Source of the DNA: Burkholderiaceae bacterium
GTDB lineage: Bacteria > Pseudomonadota > Gammaproteobacteria > Burkholderiales > Burkholderiaceae_C
Assembly: GCA_913776825.1 (NCBI GenBank)
Contig: CAJYPV010000019.1
Span: 1 to 64,000, forward strand
Length of the DNA: 64,000 bases
Direction: 5' to 3'
In this document: positions 9,585-18,279 of the stretch, piece after piece
Numbering within the stretch: the stretch's first letter is position 1
How the letters are laid out: each line of letters starts with the position of its first letter
Program-made: the position numbers and the translations under genes
Notes under the pieces: generated by a model
The model's input: only the letters and a program-made list of their open reading frames with translations
The model's database searches: none
Told to the model about the DNA's origin: nothing

Positions 9585-11936
9585 ATGGCTGACGACCCGA
9601 CCCGCGATCCGGCATCCGACCCCGCCGAATCCGCCGCCCCGGCCGTCCCGATCGCGACCGCCGCATGGCGGCGCGTCAGCGTGGCCGTGGATGCGCCTCA
9701 GCACAGCGGCCTGACCGGGCCGCTGGACTATCTCGGACCGCAAGACCTGGCCCCCGGCACGATCGTGAAGGTGGGACTGGGGCGGCGTGAGTCGATCGGC
9801 ATCGTCTGGGATGCGCCCGCCGCCGCTGCGACGCTGGAAAGCCTGCCCGAATCCGAACTGCGGCCCATCGGCGACGCGCTGGATGCGCTGCCGCCCTTGT
9901 CCGATCGCTGGCGTCGCCTGCTGGACTTCGCGGCGGGCTATTACCAGCGCAGCGTTGGCGAGCTGGCCGTCTCAGTGCTGCCGCCGCAATTGCGGGACCT
10001 TGATCCCAAGCAACTGCAGGCCCGGCTGAAGAAGTTGAACAAGGCGGACGCCGAGGCCGAGGCCGGCACGGCGAAGCCGCCGAAAGCCTCGACGAAAGCC
10101 TCCGCCAAGCCGACGCGCGCCAAGGCCGCAGCGCATGAGGCCGCGGTGGGTGCGAGCGCCACGGTCTCGCTGCCCGCCGTGGATGAGGACCGCGCCACGT
10201 CGGTCACCGCCGAAGCCGATGACCGTGACGATGAGGCCGGCGCGCCCGCGGCTTCCGCCGTCGAGACGACCCCGCCGCCTGCCGGTCCGCCGCCGGCGCT
10301 GACCGCTCAACAGGCGGCGGCGCTCGAGGCGGTGCGGGCGCTGGACTCGCAGGTCCCGCCGCCGCCCGCGCTGCTGTGGGGGCTGACCGGCAGCGGCAAG
10401 ACCGAGATCTATCTGCGCGCCGCCGAGGACGCCTTGCAGCGCGGCCAGCAGGTGTTGGTGCTGGTGCCGGAGATCAACCTCACCCCGCAGCTGGAGGCCC
10501 GCTTCGCCGCGCGCTTCAGCGGCCATGCGATCGTGTCGCTGCACAGCCGGCTCACGCCAGCACAGCGCTTGAAGCATTGGCTCAGCGCGCATCTGGGCCG
10601 AGCGCAACTGGTGCTGGGCACGCGGCTGGCGCTGTTCGCGTCGATGCCTCGTCTGGGGCTGATCGTCGTGGACGAGGAACATGACCCGTCCTACAAGCAG
10701 CAGGATGGCGCGCGTTATTCCGCCCGCGACCTGGCGGTCTATCGGGCTCATCTGGAGCGCATTCCGGTGCTGCTCGGCTCGGCCACGCCGTCCTTGGAGA
10801 GCTGGCAGCATGCGTTGAGCGGTCGCTACCGCCGCATCGATCTGACCGAACGCATTGGCGGCGGCGCGCTGCCGAGGTTGCGGCTGTTCGACATGAACCG
10901 CCTGGAGCGCAAGAAGGGCGTCACCACCGCGTTGTCGACGCCGTTGCTGGAAGCGATGCGCCAGCGCCTGGAGCGTGGCGAGCAGAGTCTGGTCTTCCTG
11001 AATCGACGCGGCTATGCGCCGGTGCTGCATTGCGACCAATGCAACTGGAAGAGCGACTGCCCGCATTGCAGCGCCCATCAGGTGTTCCACAAGGAAGACC
11101 GCACCCTGCGCTGCCACCACTGCGGCGTCTCGCAGCGGGTGCCGCGCGCCTGCCCGAGTTGCGGCAATCCGGATGTGGCCCCGCTGGGCCGCGGCACCGA
11201 GCGGCTGGAAGAGCAACTCGCCGCGGCGCTGCCGGGCGCGCGGGTGGCGCGCATCGATGCCGACACGACCAAGCTCAAGGGCAGCCTGGAAGCGCAGTTG
11301 AGCGCGGTGCATGAGGGCGAGGTGGATGTGCTGGTCGGCACCCAGATGGTGGCCAAGGGGCACGACTTCCGGCGCATCACCTTGGTGGCCGCGGTGAATC
11401 CGGACGGGGCCCTGTTCAGCAGCGATTTCCGGGCGCCGGAGCGGCTGTTCTCCTTGCTGATGCAGGCCGGTGGCCGCGCCGGGCGGGATGCCGCCCAGGC
11501 AAGCCGCAGCGAGATGTGGATCCAGACCTGGTATCCCGAGCATGCGCTCTACCAGTCGCTGCAAAAACATGATTACGAAGCCTTCGCCAGCAACCAGCTC
11601 GCGGAGCGGCAGTCTGCGGGCTTGCCGCCGTTCGCGCACCTGGCGCTGGTGCGCGCGGAAGGCCGCACCGTCGAGGCCGCGCGCGAGTTCCTGATGGCGG
11701 CGCAGCAGGCCGCCCAGGAGCGGCCGGTGGCGCTGGGCTTGCTGATCTATCCGCCGGTGCCGATGGCGCTGGCGCGGGTGGCGGATGTCGAGCGCTTCCA
11801 GATGCTGATCGAGGCCGGCAGCCGCGCCCAGTTGCAACGCTTCCTGCGCGAATGGCTGCCCGACCTGCATGGCCTGCGCAAGCGGCACAAGGGCGTGGTG
11901 CGCTGGGCGGTGGATGTCGATCCGCTGCTGATCTGA
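9585..11936 (+). CDS. priA: Primosomal protein N' (replication restart helicase PriA)
   Basis: A 783-residue 3'-to-5' DNA helicase that restarts stalled forks and loads the primosome. The N-terminal 3'BD/winged-helix part spans residues 25-150. It is followed by an unusual insert of about 100 residues (150-250) of Ala, Thr, Lys, Pro and Asp. The helicase core shows Walker A GLTGSGKTE (about 265-273), DEEH (363-366) and GSATPS. A zinc-binding block of paired cysteines (CDQC, CPHC, CHHC, CPSC) lies at 483-530. Helicase motifs V/VI follow: GTQMVAKGHDF and QAGGRAGR. The insert makes it longer than the ~730-residue E. coli protein. Confidence 0.96.
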   Translation: MADDPTRDPASDPAESAAPAVPIATAAWRRVSVAVDAPQHSGLTGPLDYLGPQDLAPGTIVKVGLGRRESIGIVWDAPAAAATLESLPESELRPIGDALDALPPLSDRWRRLLDFAAGYYQRSVGELAVSVLPPQLRDLDPKQLQARLKKLNKADAEAEAGTAKPPKASTKASAKPTRAKAAAHEAAVGASATVSLPAVDEDRATSVTAEADDRDDEAGAPAASAVETTPPPAGPPPALTAQQAAALEAVRALDSQVPPPPALLWGLTGSGKTEIYLRAAEDALQRGQQVLVLVPEINLTPQLEARFAARFSGHAIVSLHSRLTPAQRLKHWLSAHLGRAQLVLGTRLALFASMPRLGLIVVDEEHDPSYKQQDGARYSARDLAVYRAHLERIPVLLGSATPSLESWQHALSGRYRRIDLTERIGGGALPRLRLFDMNRLERKKGVTTALSTPLLEAMRQRLERGEQSLVFLNRRGYAPVLHCDQCNWKSDCPHCSAHQVFHKEDRTLRCHHCGVSQRVPRACPSCGNPDVAPLGRGTERLEEQLAAALPGARVARIDADTTKLKGSLEAQLSAVHEGEVDVLVGTQMVAKGHDFRRITLVAAVNPDGALFSSDFRAPERLFSLLMQAGGRAGRDAAQASRSEMWIQTWYPEHALYQSLQKHDYEAFASNQLAERQSAGLPPFAHLALVRAEGRTVEAAREFLMAAQQAAQERPVALGLLIYPPVPMALARVADVERFQMLIEAGSRAQLQRFLREWLPDLHGLRKRHKGVVRWAVDVDPLLI

Positions 11937-12080
11937 ACGCGGTCCGCGCGCGTTCGGTCAGATCGACGACAAGCTTGTTGGGACGGCACGCGATGCCGGT
12001 CGGTCCGCTTCAACCTCCGCGTCCACATCCGCGTCCACTTCCGCGGCCACTTCCGCTTCAACGTCCGCCAGCGAAGGCGC

Positions 12081-12923
12081 TCACAGCAGTCGGGTGAGCG
12101 CGGCGTCCAATCGTGCCCAGCCGGCGCGCACGGCGTCGCTGACGGCGTGCGGGTCGCTGGCGGCGGCGTCGTCTTCCAGTTGTCGGGCAACGGCCGCCGC
12201 CGTGGGATGGCCCAGCGTCAGCAGCACGCTCTTGAGGCTGTGGGCCAGGTGGCGCATCGTCTGCGGCGCGGGCTGCGCGATCGCCTGCCGGCCGGTCTCG
12301 AGATCCGCTCGAAACTGCACCCGGCACTTCGCCAGGAAGCCCTCATACAGCGCCTGATTGCCGCCGAAGAACTCATCGATCGCTGACGCGTCGAGCTCGC
12401 CCTGCAGCGTGCCGGCATCGGCATCGGCATCGGCATCGACGTCCGGTTGAACTGGCGGATGCGTGTCGCCGGCATCGGATGACGTGCCGAAAGCGTTCCT
12501 CACGGCTGAGGCGGGCGAGGCGGCTGAGGCGGCTGCGGCGGCAGGCAGGGCGCTCGCCACCTCACGAATGCAGGCATGCAGGTCCGCCAGCGAGCAGGGC
12601 TTGGAGAGGAACCGCGTGACCCCGAGCGTCTCCAGTTGCGCACGCACCGGCCCGGTCAGGCCCGCGCTGAAGGCGGCGAGCACGGCCTGCGCGCGCAGTT
12701 CGGGATGGGCCTGCAACCACTGCAGCAGATCCTGGCCGGAGCGGCCCGGCAGCATCAGGTCGGTGACGATCAGGTCGTAGCGCTGCGCGCCCAGCGCCAG
12801 CAGGGCTTCGTCGACGGATTTGCAAATCTGCAGCTGGACGGGCTCATCTTCCAGCGCCATCGCGACGAAGCGCTGCAGGGAGGCATCGTCCTCCACCAGC
12901 AGGAGGCGCAGCCGCTCCGTCAT
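12081..12923 (-). CDS. Response regulator with C-terminal HPt domain (REC-HPt)
   Basis: A 280-residue protein. Residues 5-122 form a receiver domain (acidic pair EDD at 11-13, phospho-acceptor D55 in VTDLMLPG, Lys in FLSKPCS). An Ala-rich linker with a DADADADA tract (encoded by GGCATC hexamer repeats at 12416-12440) leads to an HPt domain at about 185-270 with phospho-acceptor H228 in AHSLKS. The start codon lies one base after the stop of the upstream HTH-REC gene, so the two are co-translated. A receiver joined to an HPt is a typical phosphorelay intermediate. It could pass phosphate from the nearby kinase (14837) to the HTH-REC regulator. Confidence 0.88.
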   Translation of the reverse strand: MTERLRLLLVEDDASLQRFVAMALEDEPVQLQICKSVDEALLALGAQRYDLIVTDLMLPGRSGQDLLQWLQAHPELRAQAVLAAFSAGLTGPVRAQLETLGVTRFLSKPCSLADLHACIREVASALPAAAAASAASPASAVRNAFGTSSDAGDTHPPVQPDVDADADADAGTLQGELDASAIDEFFGGNQALYEGFLAKCRVQFRADLETGRQAIAQPAPQTMRHLAHSLKSVLLTLGHPTAAAVARQLEDDAAASDPHAVSDAVRAGWARLDAALTRLL

Positions 12924-12924
12924 C

Positions 12925-13581
12925 TCAAGCGGAGGCCGTGGCGCTGGCGAGCGAGGGGCCGCGCAGTCGCTGCATCGCCGCGGTCAGCAGTCCCGGCAGG
13001 TCGGCGACCAGTCGCGGCTTGTGCACCACCGGCAGACCGCTCAGCGCGAAGGTGTAGGGCGCGCGCTGGTCTTCATCCAGAGCGGTGACGAAGATCAATT
13101 CGCTGTGCGCGAACTGCGGCTGCGAGCGCAGGCTGGTGACCAGCGCCGCGCCATCGATGCCGGGCAGCAGGATGTCGACCAGCAGCACATCCGGCTGCAA
13201 CTGCCCATACATCACCAGGCCGCCGATGCCGTCGTTGGCGGTGTGCAATTCCAGATCGGGGAACTGCTGCTGGATCAGCAGCGAGACCAGGTTCTGGTAA
13301 TGGACCGAGTCCTCGATCAGCAGCACCCTCAGCTTGCGCGGACCGTCCTCCGCCAGCGACGGCTCGGCCGCCTTGGTCGGCGCCAGGCCGCGTCCGGTCA
13401 ACCACAAGTCCAGCGACGCGCGCAGGATGCGCCGATGCCCGCCCGGCGTGCGCCAGGCCTGCAATTCACCGCGATCGACCATCAGCTGCACCGACCGCAC
13501 CGCCATGCCCAAGCGCTGCGCGACTTCGCGGGTGCTGAAGTCCTCTTGCATGTCGTCGTTGGGTCTGGCAATAGCAGTCAT
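12925..13581 (-). CDS. Response regulator with N-terminal excisionase-like HTH and C-terminal REC
   Basis: A 218-residue regulator in inverted order. Residues 14-62 are a MerR/excisionase-type helix-turn-helix (STREVAQRLGMAVRSVQ and the hallmark TPGGHRR). Residues 86-205 are a receiver domain with phospho-acceptor D136 in LLVDILLPG. Most response regulators place the receiver first. The start at 13581 (MTAIARP) gives full HTH coverage; a later ATG at 13551 is possible, and neither has a clear ribosome site. It is divergent from the binding protein gene at 13782 and directly precedes the REC-HPt gene. It is likely the DNA-binding output of the local phosphorelay. Confidence 0.85.
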   Translation of the reverse strand: MTAIARPNDDMQEDFSTREVAQRLGMAVRSVQLMVDRGELQAWRTPGGHRRILRASLDLWLTGRGLAPTKAAEPSLAEDGPRKLRVLLIEDSVHYQNLVSLLIQQQFPDLELHTANDGIGGLVMYGQLQPDVLLVDILLPGIDGAALVTSLRSQPQFAHSELIFVTALDEDQRAPYTFALSGLPVVHKPRLVADLPGLLTAAMQRLRGPSLASATASA

Positions 13582-13781
13582 AGAGCGATTTTGCCGAATT
13601 TCTGATGGTAATTGAGGGGAAGGTCCCCCATTTATAAGCGCTAAAACTGATAGGTGGATCGTGGGCCGCCCAGCTTGTCTGCAGATTTGTCGATTGCGAG
13701 GGACATTCGCCACCGCCTTCGCCCGGCAAATGGCATTCGCAGCCTGGGAACTCTGGTGCAATGGGCGAGGAGGACCTGCCG

Positions 13782-14774
13782 ATGCCGTGCCCTGTTGCCG
13801 TCTCATTCCTGCGCCCGATCGCCACGACCGGGCGAATGGCCCTTGGGGACATGCCTGCCGGATCAATGGCGCTGCCTGCCTGGCGGCTCGCGGCGGCGTG
13901 CGCGATGGGAATGATCCTGACCATGGGCGCTGGTGCGTCCGCCAGGGCCGGCGGCCCGATCGACGCTTCACCGGCGGCGGCGTCTGCGGCGCCCGACGCC
14001 GCCTCGACACGCAGGCCGACGATCCGCGGAGCGACGCATCAGACGCCCGACGGTCCGACTTGGCGCCGCGTGGCTGCGGCGGGGCAACTGCGGGTCTGCA
14101 TCTGGCCGGATTACTACGGCATCACCTACCGGCATCCGCGCGACGACACGCTCAGCGGCCTCGACATCGACCTCTCTGCCGCGCTGGCCCAGGACCTGGG
14201 CGTGCGGCTGGTCTATGTCGAATCGTCCTTTCCCACGCTCGTGGACGACCTGAACCGTGAGCGCTGCGAGGTGGCGATGTTCGCAGTCGGCCTGCTGCCG
14301 CAGCGTCAGGCGCTGCTCGCCTTCACCCAGCCTTATCTGCAGAGCGACATCTATGGCGTGACCACCCGCGCCAACCGGGTCATCAAGCAGTGGGAGGACA
14401 TCGACCAGCCGGGCGTGGTCGTCGCGGTGCAGGCGGGGACGTTCATGGAGCCGGTGATGCGTCAGGCGCTGACCCGCGCGCGGCTGCGGGTGGTGCAGCC
14501 GCCGGCCACCCGCGAGCGCGAGCTGGAGTCGGGCCGCGCGGATGTGTTCATGACCGATTACGCCTACAGCCGGCGGCTGCTCGACAACGCCGATTGGGCG
14601 CGCCTGGTCGCGCCGCCACGGCCGTTCCATGTGATGCCGTATGCCTATGCGATGAAGCAGGGCGATCCCGCCTGGCAGGCGCGGCTCGATGCCTTCGTCG
14701 CGGCCATCAAGCGGGACGGCCGATTGCGCGCCGCCGCGCAACGTCACGGCCTGGCCGAGATCGTGGTGCCGTGA
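13782..14774 (+). CDS. Periplasmic substrate-binding protein, family 3 (SBP_bac_3)
   Basis: A 330-residue protein with an N-terminal signal region (hydrophobic stretch near residues 30-50), an Ala/Pro-rich linker and a bilobed family-3 solute-binding domain from about residue 85. Marks are GQLRVCIWPDYYGITYR, the GLDIDLSAALAQDLG helix, and FTQPYLQSDIYGVTTR. The start at 13782 has AGGAGG at 13768-13773. There are no ABC permease genes nearby. Instead a histidine kinase follows 62 bases later and two response regulators are divergent, so it probably senses a small ligand for the kinase. Confidence 0.85.
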   Translation: MPCPVAVSFLRPIATTGRMALGDMPAGSMALPAWRLAAACAMGMILTMGAGASARAGGPIDASPAAASAAPDAASTRRPTIRGATHQTPDGPTWRRVAAAGQLRVCIWPDYYGITYRHPRDDTLSGLDIDLSAALAQDLGVRLVYVESSFPTLVDDLNRERCEVAMFAVGLLPQRQALLAFTQPYLQSDIYGVTTRANRVIKQWEDIDQPGVVVAVQAGTFMEPVMRQALTRARLRVVQPPATRERELESGRADVFMTDYAYSRRLLDNADWARLVAPPRPFHVMPYAYAMKQGDPAWQARLDAFVAAIKRDGRLRAAAQRHGLAEIVVP

Positions 14775-14836
14775 CGTCGATGTCCGTCCGACTCGAATCC
14801 GACTTGAATCCGACCTGATCTCCCCCTGCGCGCGCC

Positions 14837-17074
14837 ATGCTTGAACCTGCCGTCCGATCCCTGCACCGCTTGCGCACCGCCACGCTGGTCGGCGCGGTGG
14901 TGCTGTCGCTGGCCACCCTGGCCGCGCTGGTCGGGCCCGCCTGGGTGAGCCGCCAGGAAGCGCTCGCCGATGCCCGCGCGCGCGGTGAGCTGCTGGCCCA
15001 ACTGATGGAGGCCGATGCGAACCGCACCATCGGCACCGCCTCGCTCGCGCTGCATGCGCTGGGCGACACGCTGCAGATGTCCGGCGGTGAGCCCGCCGAT
15101 GCGGACCATCTGAGCGATCACCTCACCCATGTGCTGGTCGGTTTGCCGTTCATGCGCAGCGTGGCGCTGCTGGATGACGAGGGACGCGTGCTGGCCAGCA
15201 CCAACCCGGATGACATCGGCCTGCCACTGGACCTCGCCCGGCTGGGACGCCTGCCCGCGCCGGACCGCGACGCCTTGCTGCCGCTGCGGCCCGGCCGATC
15301 GCTCGAAGACCTGACCGATCGCCCACCAACGCCCAAGGTCGGCGTCAATCTGCTGCCGCTGATGCTGCAGTTGCCGATGTCCTCGGCGCCGACGTCTGCG
15401 TCCTCATCGGCATCCGCATCCGCATCCGCATCGTTAGCGCCGACGCCGTCGCCGACGGCCCGGGCGCGGTGGCTGCTCGCGCTGCTGCATCCGGATGCGC
15501 TGGCGCAGGTGCAGCCGCAGACGCTGCCGTCGGCGCGAAGCACGGTCTGGCTGGCGTCGACCGAGGGCCAACTGCTCGCCGCGATGGACACGCTGCCGCG
15601 CCAGCCCGGCGAGTCGCTCGGCACGCATCCGGTCTTTGAGCAGCTCAAGCAGGGGCGCGAGCACGGCAGCTATCTCGGTGCGGGCGCCTTGCCGGGTGAG
15701 CAGGTGGTGGCCTGGCGGGCGTCGGTGCGCCGGCCCTTGATGGTGGGCGTCGAACAGCCGCTGGATGAGGTGCTCGACGCCTGGCGCAGCGATCTGCGCT
15801 GGCTGCTGCTGATCGGCCTGTTGGCCTTCGGTCTGATCGTGCTGGCCACCTGGATGGTGCGCCGCAGCCTGCTGGCGCGGGCCGACACGCTGCAGGCGCT
15901 GCAGCAGGCCCATGAGCAACTCGCCGATCGCGAACGCGACATGCGCGTGCTGCTCCGCAGCGTGCAGGAACTGATCTTCCGGACCGATCCGCAAGGCGTG
16001 CTGACCTTTGTGAATGCGCGCTGGACCACGCTGCATCGGGGCACGCCGGATGAGGCCGTCGGTCGCCGGCTGGTGGATCTGGCCGAGCCCGCCGATCGCG
16101 CTGCGCTGGATGCTCTGTTCCGTGAGGATGGCGGCCCTCGCAGCGTCGAGGCCGCCATCCGCAACGGCGAGGGCGCCTTGCGGCGCTATCTCATCGCGCT
16201 GGTGCCGCTGAAGCGGGACGCGCAGCTGCTGGGTTATGCGGGCAGTGCGGTCGATGTGACCGAGCGGGTGGAAGCCGAGCGTCTGACGCGGGAAGCGCGC
16301 GATGCCGCTGAAGCCGCCTCGCAGGTGAAGACCGAATTCCTGGCCAACATCAGCCATGAGCTGCGCACGCCGCTGCAGTCCATCCTCGGCTTCTCGGAGC
16401 TGGGCCTGCAGCGCAGCCGCGATCAGGTGAAGCTGCGCGCCATGTTCGACGACATCCATGGCGCCGGGCAGCGCATGCTGGCGATGGTCAACGACTTGCT
16501 GGATGTGGCCAAGATCGACAGCCCGCTCGGCGCCTTCGCGCTGGAGCGTCACGACCTGTGCGTGCTGGTGCGCGAGGTGGCCCGCGAGCTCGCGCCGCTG
16601 ACCGCCAAGCGCTATCTGGAGCTGCAGCTGGACCTGCCGCAGCCGATGCCGGCGCGGGTCGATCCGCTGCGCTTTCAGCAGGCGGTGCGCAATCTGCTGG
16701 CGAATGCGATCCGGTTTGCGCCGCCCGGCAGCGCGCTCGATCTGCGAGGTCGCGCCACGAGCGAGGGCCGACTGCAGCTCTGCCTGGCGGATCGCGGCCC
16801 CGGCATTCCGGAGGCCGAGCTGGAGCGGATCTTCGATCCCTTCGTGCAGTCCAGCGCGACCAAGGACGGCTCCGGCGGCACCGGGCTTGGGCTGCCGATC
16901 AGCCGCAAGATCATCGAGGTCCACGGCGGTCGGCTGTGGGCTTGCAATCGGGACGGCGGTGGCGCGGAATTCCATCTGGACTTGCCGATGGAGGAGGCGG
17001 TGGAGGCGGTGGAGACGGATGCTGACGAGTCGGAGACGCCGGCGAGCCCGCCCAGTCCAACGGAGGCGGACTGA
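14837..17074 (+). CDS. PAS-domain sensor histidine kinase with extracytoplasmic sensor
   Basis: A 745-residue membrane kinase. TM1 spans about 15-37. A periplasmic Cache-like sensor region follows to about 315, interrupted by a Ser/Ala tract encoded by GCATCC repeats (15406-15435). TM2 is at about 318-340. A short coiled coil leads to a PAS domain (370-480), then HisKA with phospho-acceptor H507 in ISHELRTP. HATPase is at 600-725 (NLLANAIRFAP as N box, DRGPGIPE, GGTGLGLPIS). It has no receiver or HPt, so it depends on the REC-HPt protein encoded divergently. It follows the binding protein gene closely, so both probably sense the same signal. Confidence 0.92.
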   Translation: MLEPAVRSLHRLRTATLVGAVVLSLATLAALVGPAWVSRQEALADARARGELLAQLMEADANRTIGTASLALHALGDTLQMSGGEPADADHLSDHLTHVLVGLPFMRSVALLDDEGRVLASTNPDDIGLPLDLARLGRLPAPDRDALLPLRPGRSLEDLTDRPPTPKVGVNLLPLMLQLPMSSAPTSASSSASASASASLAPTPSPTARARWLLALLHPDALAQVQPQTLPSARSTVWLASTEGQLLAAMDTLPRQPGESLGTHPVFEQLKQGREHGSYLGAGALPGEQVVAWRASVRRPLMVGVEQPLDEVLDAWRSDLRWLLLIGLLAFGLIVLATWMVRRSLLARADTLQALQQAHEQLADRERDMRVLLRSVQELIFRTDPQGVLTFVNARWTTLHRGTPDEAVGRRLVDLAEPADRAALDALFREDGGPRSVEAAIRNGEGALRRYLIALVPLKRDAQLLGYAGSAVDVTERVEAERLTREARDAAEAASQVKTEFLANISHELRTPLQSILGFSELGLQRSRDQVKLRAMFDDIHGAGQRMLAMVNDLLDVAKIDSPLGAFALERHDLCVLVREVARELAPLTAKRYLELQLDLPQPMPARVDPLRFQQAVRNLLANAIRFAPPGSALDLRGRATSEGRLQLCLADRGPGIPEAELERIFDPFVQSSATKDGSGGTGLGLPISRKIIEVHGGRLWACNRDGGGAEFHLDLPMEEAVEAVETDADESETPASPPSPTEAD

Positions 17075-17229
17075 GCCGGGGAACGGATATCGCTTCAGCG
17101 GTCGGGCCCGTGCCTTGCCCTCGCAGATCCGGCGGCGGTACGCGGCCGGCGACAGACAACATTCATCAGCGCTGGACGGCGCGGGCGGGATGTCCCCGCC
17201 CCATCGGTCAGCGCGGCCCAGGAGACATC

Positions 17230-18114
17230 ATGAAATGGGAAGGTCAACGCGAGAGCGACAACGTCGAGGACATGCGCGGCAGCAGCGGCGGCGGTGGACT
17301 GCCGATGCTCGGCGGTCGCGGGCTGAGCATTGGCGGCGTGGTGATCGCGCTGGTGGCGGGCTGGATCTTCGGCATCAATCCGCTGACGATGCTGGGCCTG
17401 ATGCAAGGCGGTGCGCCGACGCAACAGGGGCCGTCGCCGTCACGCTCAGGCGAGCCGGCGCCCAAGCCCAAGGATGAAGCCGGACGGTTTGTCTCGGTCG
17501 TGCTGGCCGATACCGAAGACGTCTGGACCCGCGTGTTCAAGGACGGCGGCGCGACCTATCGGGCGCCGACGCTCACCCTGTTCAGCGGTCAGTACCCGAC
17601 CGCCTGCGGGCGAGGTCAGGCGGCGATGGGCCCGTTCTATTGCCCGGGCGACCAGCATGTCTACATCGACCTGAGTTTCTACGCGACGCTGCGTGACCGG
17701 CTTGGCGCGCCGGGTGACTTCGCGCAGGCCTATGTGATCGCGCACGAGGTCGGCCACCATGTGCAGCACCTGCTGGGCATCACCGACAAGGTGGATGCGG
17801 CGCGACGCCAGCAAAGCGAGCGCGAGGCCAATGCGATGAGCGTGCGGCTGGAACTGCAGGCCGACTGTTTCGCCGGGGTCTGGGCCTTCCATTCGCAGCA
17901 GTCGAAGGGATGGCTGGAATCGGGCGACATCGACGAGGCGCTCAATGCCGCTGCCCAGATCGGCGACGACACGCTGCAGCGCCGCAGCAGCGGTCAGGTC
18001 GTGCCGGAAAGTTTCACCCATGGCAGCAGCGAACAGCGCCAGCGCTGGTTCAAGCGCGGCTATGCCCAGGGCGTGGTGAAGGACTGCGACACCTTCAGCA
18101 CCCGGCAACTGTGA
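17230..18114 (+). CDS. Neutral zinc metallopeptidase, YpfJ family
   Basis: A 294-residue predicted membrane-anchored zinc protease (Pfam Zn_peptidase / YpfJ). The N-terminal MKWEGQRESDNVEDMRG is a family hallmark. A single TM lies at about 38-58, then a linker. The catalytic domain carries HEVGHH (172-177) and a third ligand region ELQADCFAGVW. The start at 17230 has AGGAG just upstream and begins at the hallmark Met-Lys-Trp. It is a monocistronic gene. Substrates are unknown. Confidence 0.92.
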   Translation: MKWEGQRESDNVEDMRGSSGGGGLPMLGGRGLSIGGVVIALVAGWIFGINPLTMLGLMQGGAPTQQGPSPSRSGEPAPKPKDEAGRFVSVVLADTEDVWTRVFKDGGATYRAPTLTLFSGQYPTACGRGQAAMGPFYCPGDQHVYIDLSFYATLRDRLGAPGDFAQAYVIAHEVGHHVQHLLGITDKVDAARRQQSEREANAMSVRLELQADCFAGVWAFHSQQSKGWLESGDIDEALNAAAQIGDDTLQRRSSGQVVPESFTHGSSEQRQRWFKRGYAQGVVKDCDTFSTRQL

Positions 18115-18179
18115 GCCGGGCGCGGGCCGTCGTCGTGGCGGCCTGCGCATCGACGCGCCATGCTGAAGGCTCATGCCTC

Positions 18180-18240
18180 AGCGTTCATCCGTCAGCGCTC
18201 GTCCCGCAGCGCTCGTCCCGCAGCGCTCATTCCGCCCGCA
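18180..18240. repeat. Short imperfect tandem repeats downstream of the YpfJ gene
   Basis: Copies of CGCAGCGCTCGTCC and close variants (CAGCGTTCATCC, CAGCGCTCATTCC) follow each other between two convergent genes. No hairpin with a T tract is seen. Probably neutral repeat slippage. Confidence 0.5.
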
Positions 18241-18279
18241 AGGCGGAGGGCTGAGTCCTCACGGTTCACGGCTCATGGC

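Noticed and set aside
13582-13781. Possible sigma-70 promoter (TTGAGG at 13612, TATAAG at 13633) and GGGGA-AGG-TCCCC inverted repeat
   Set aside because: Spacing of 15 bases is short and the match poor; the inverted repeat is only 5 bp. Not strong enough to list as a feature.
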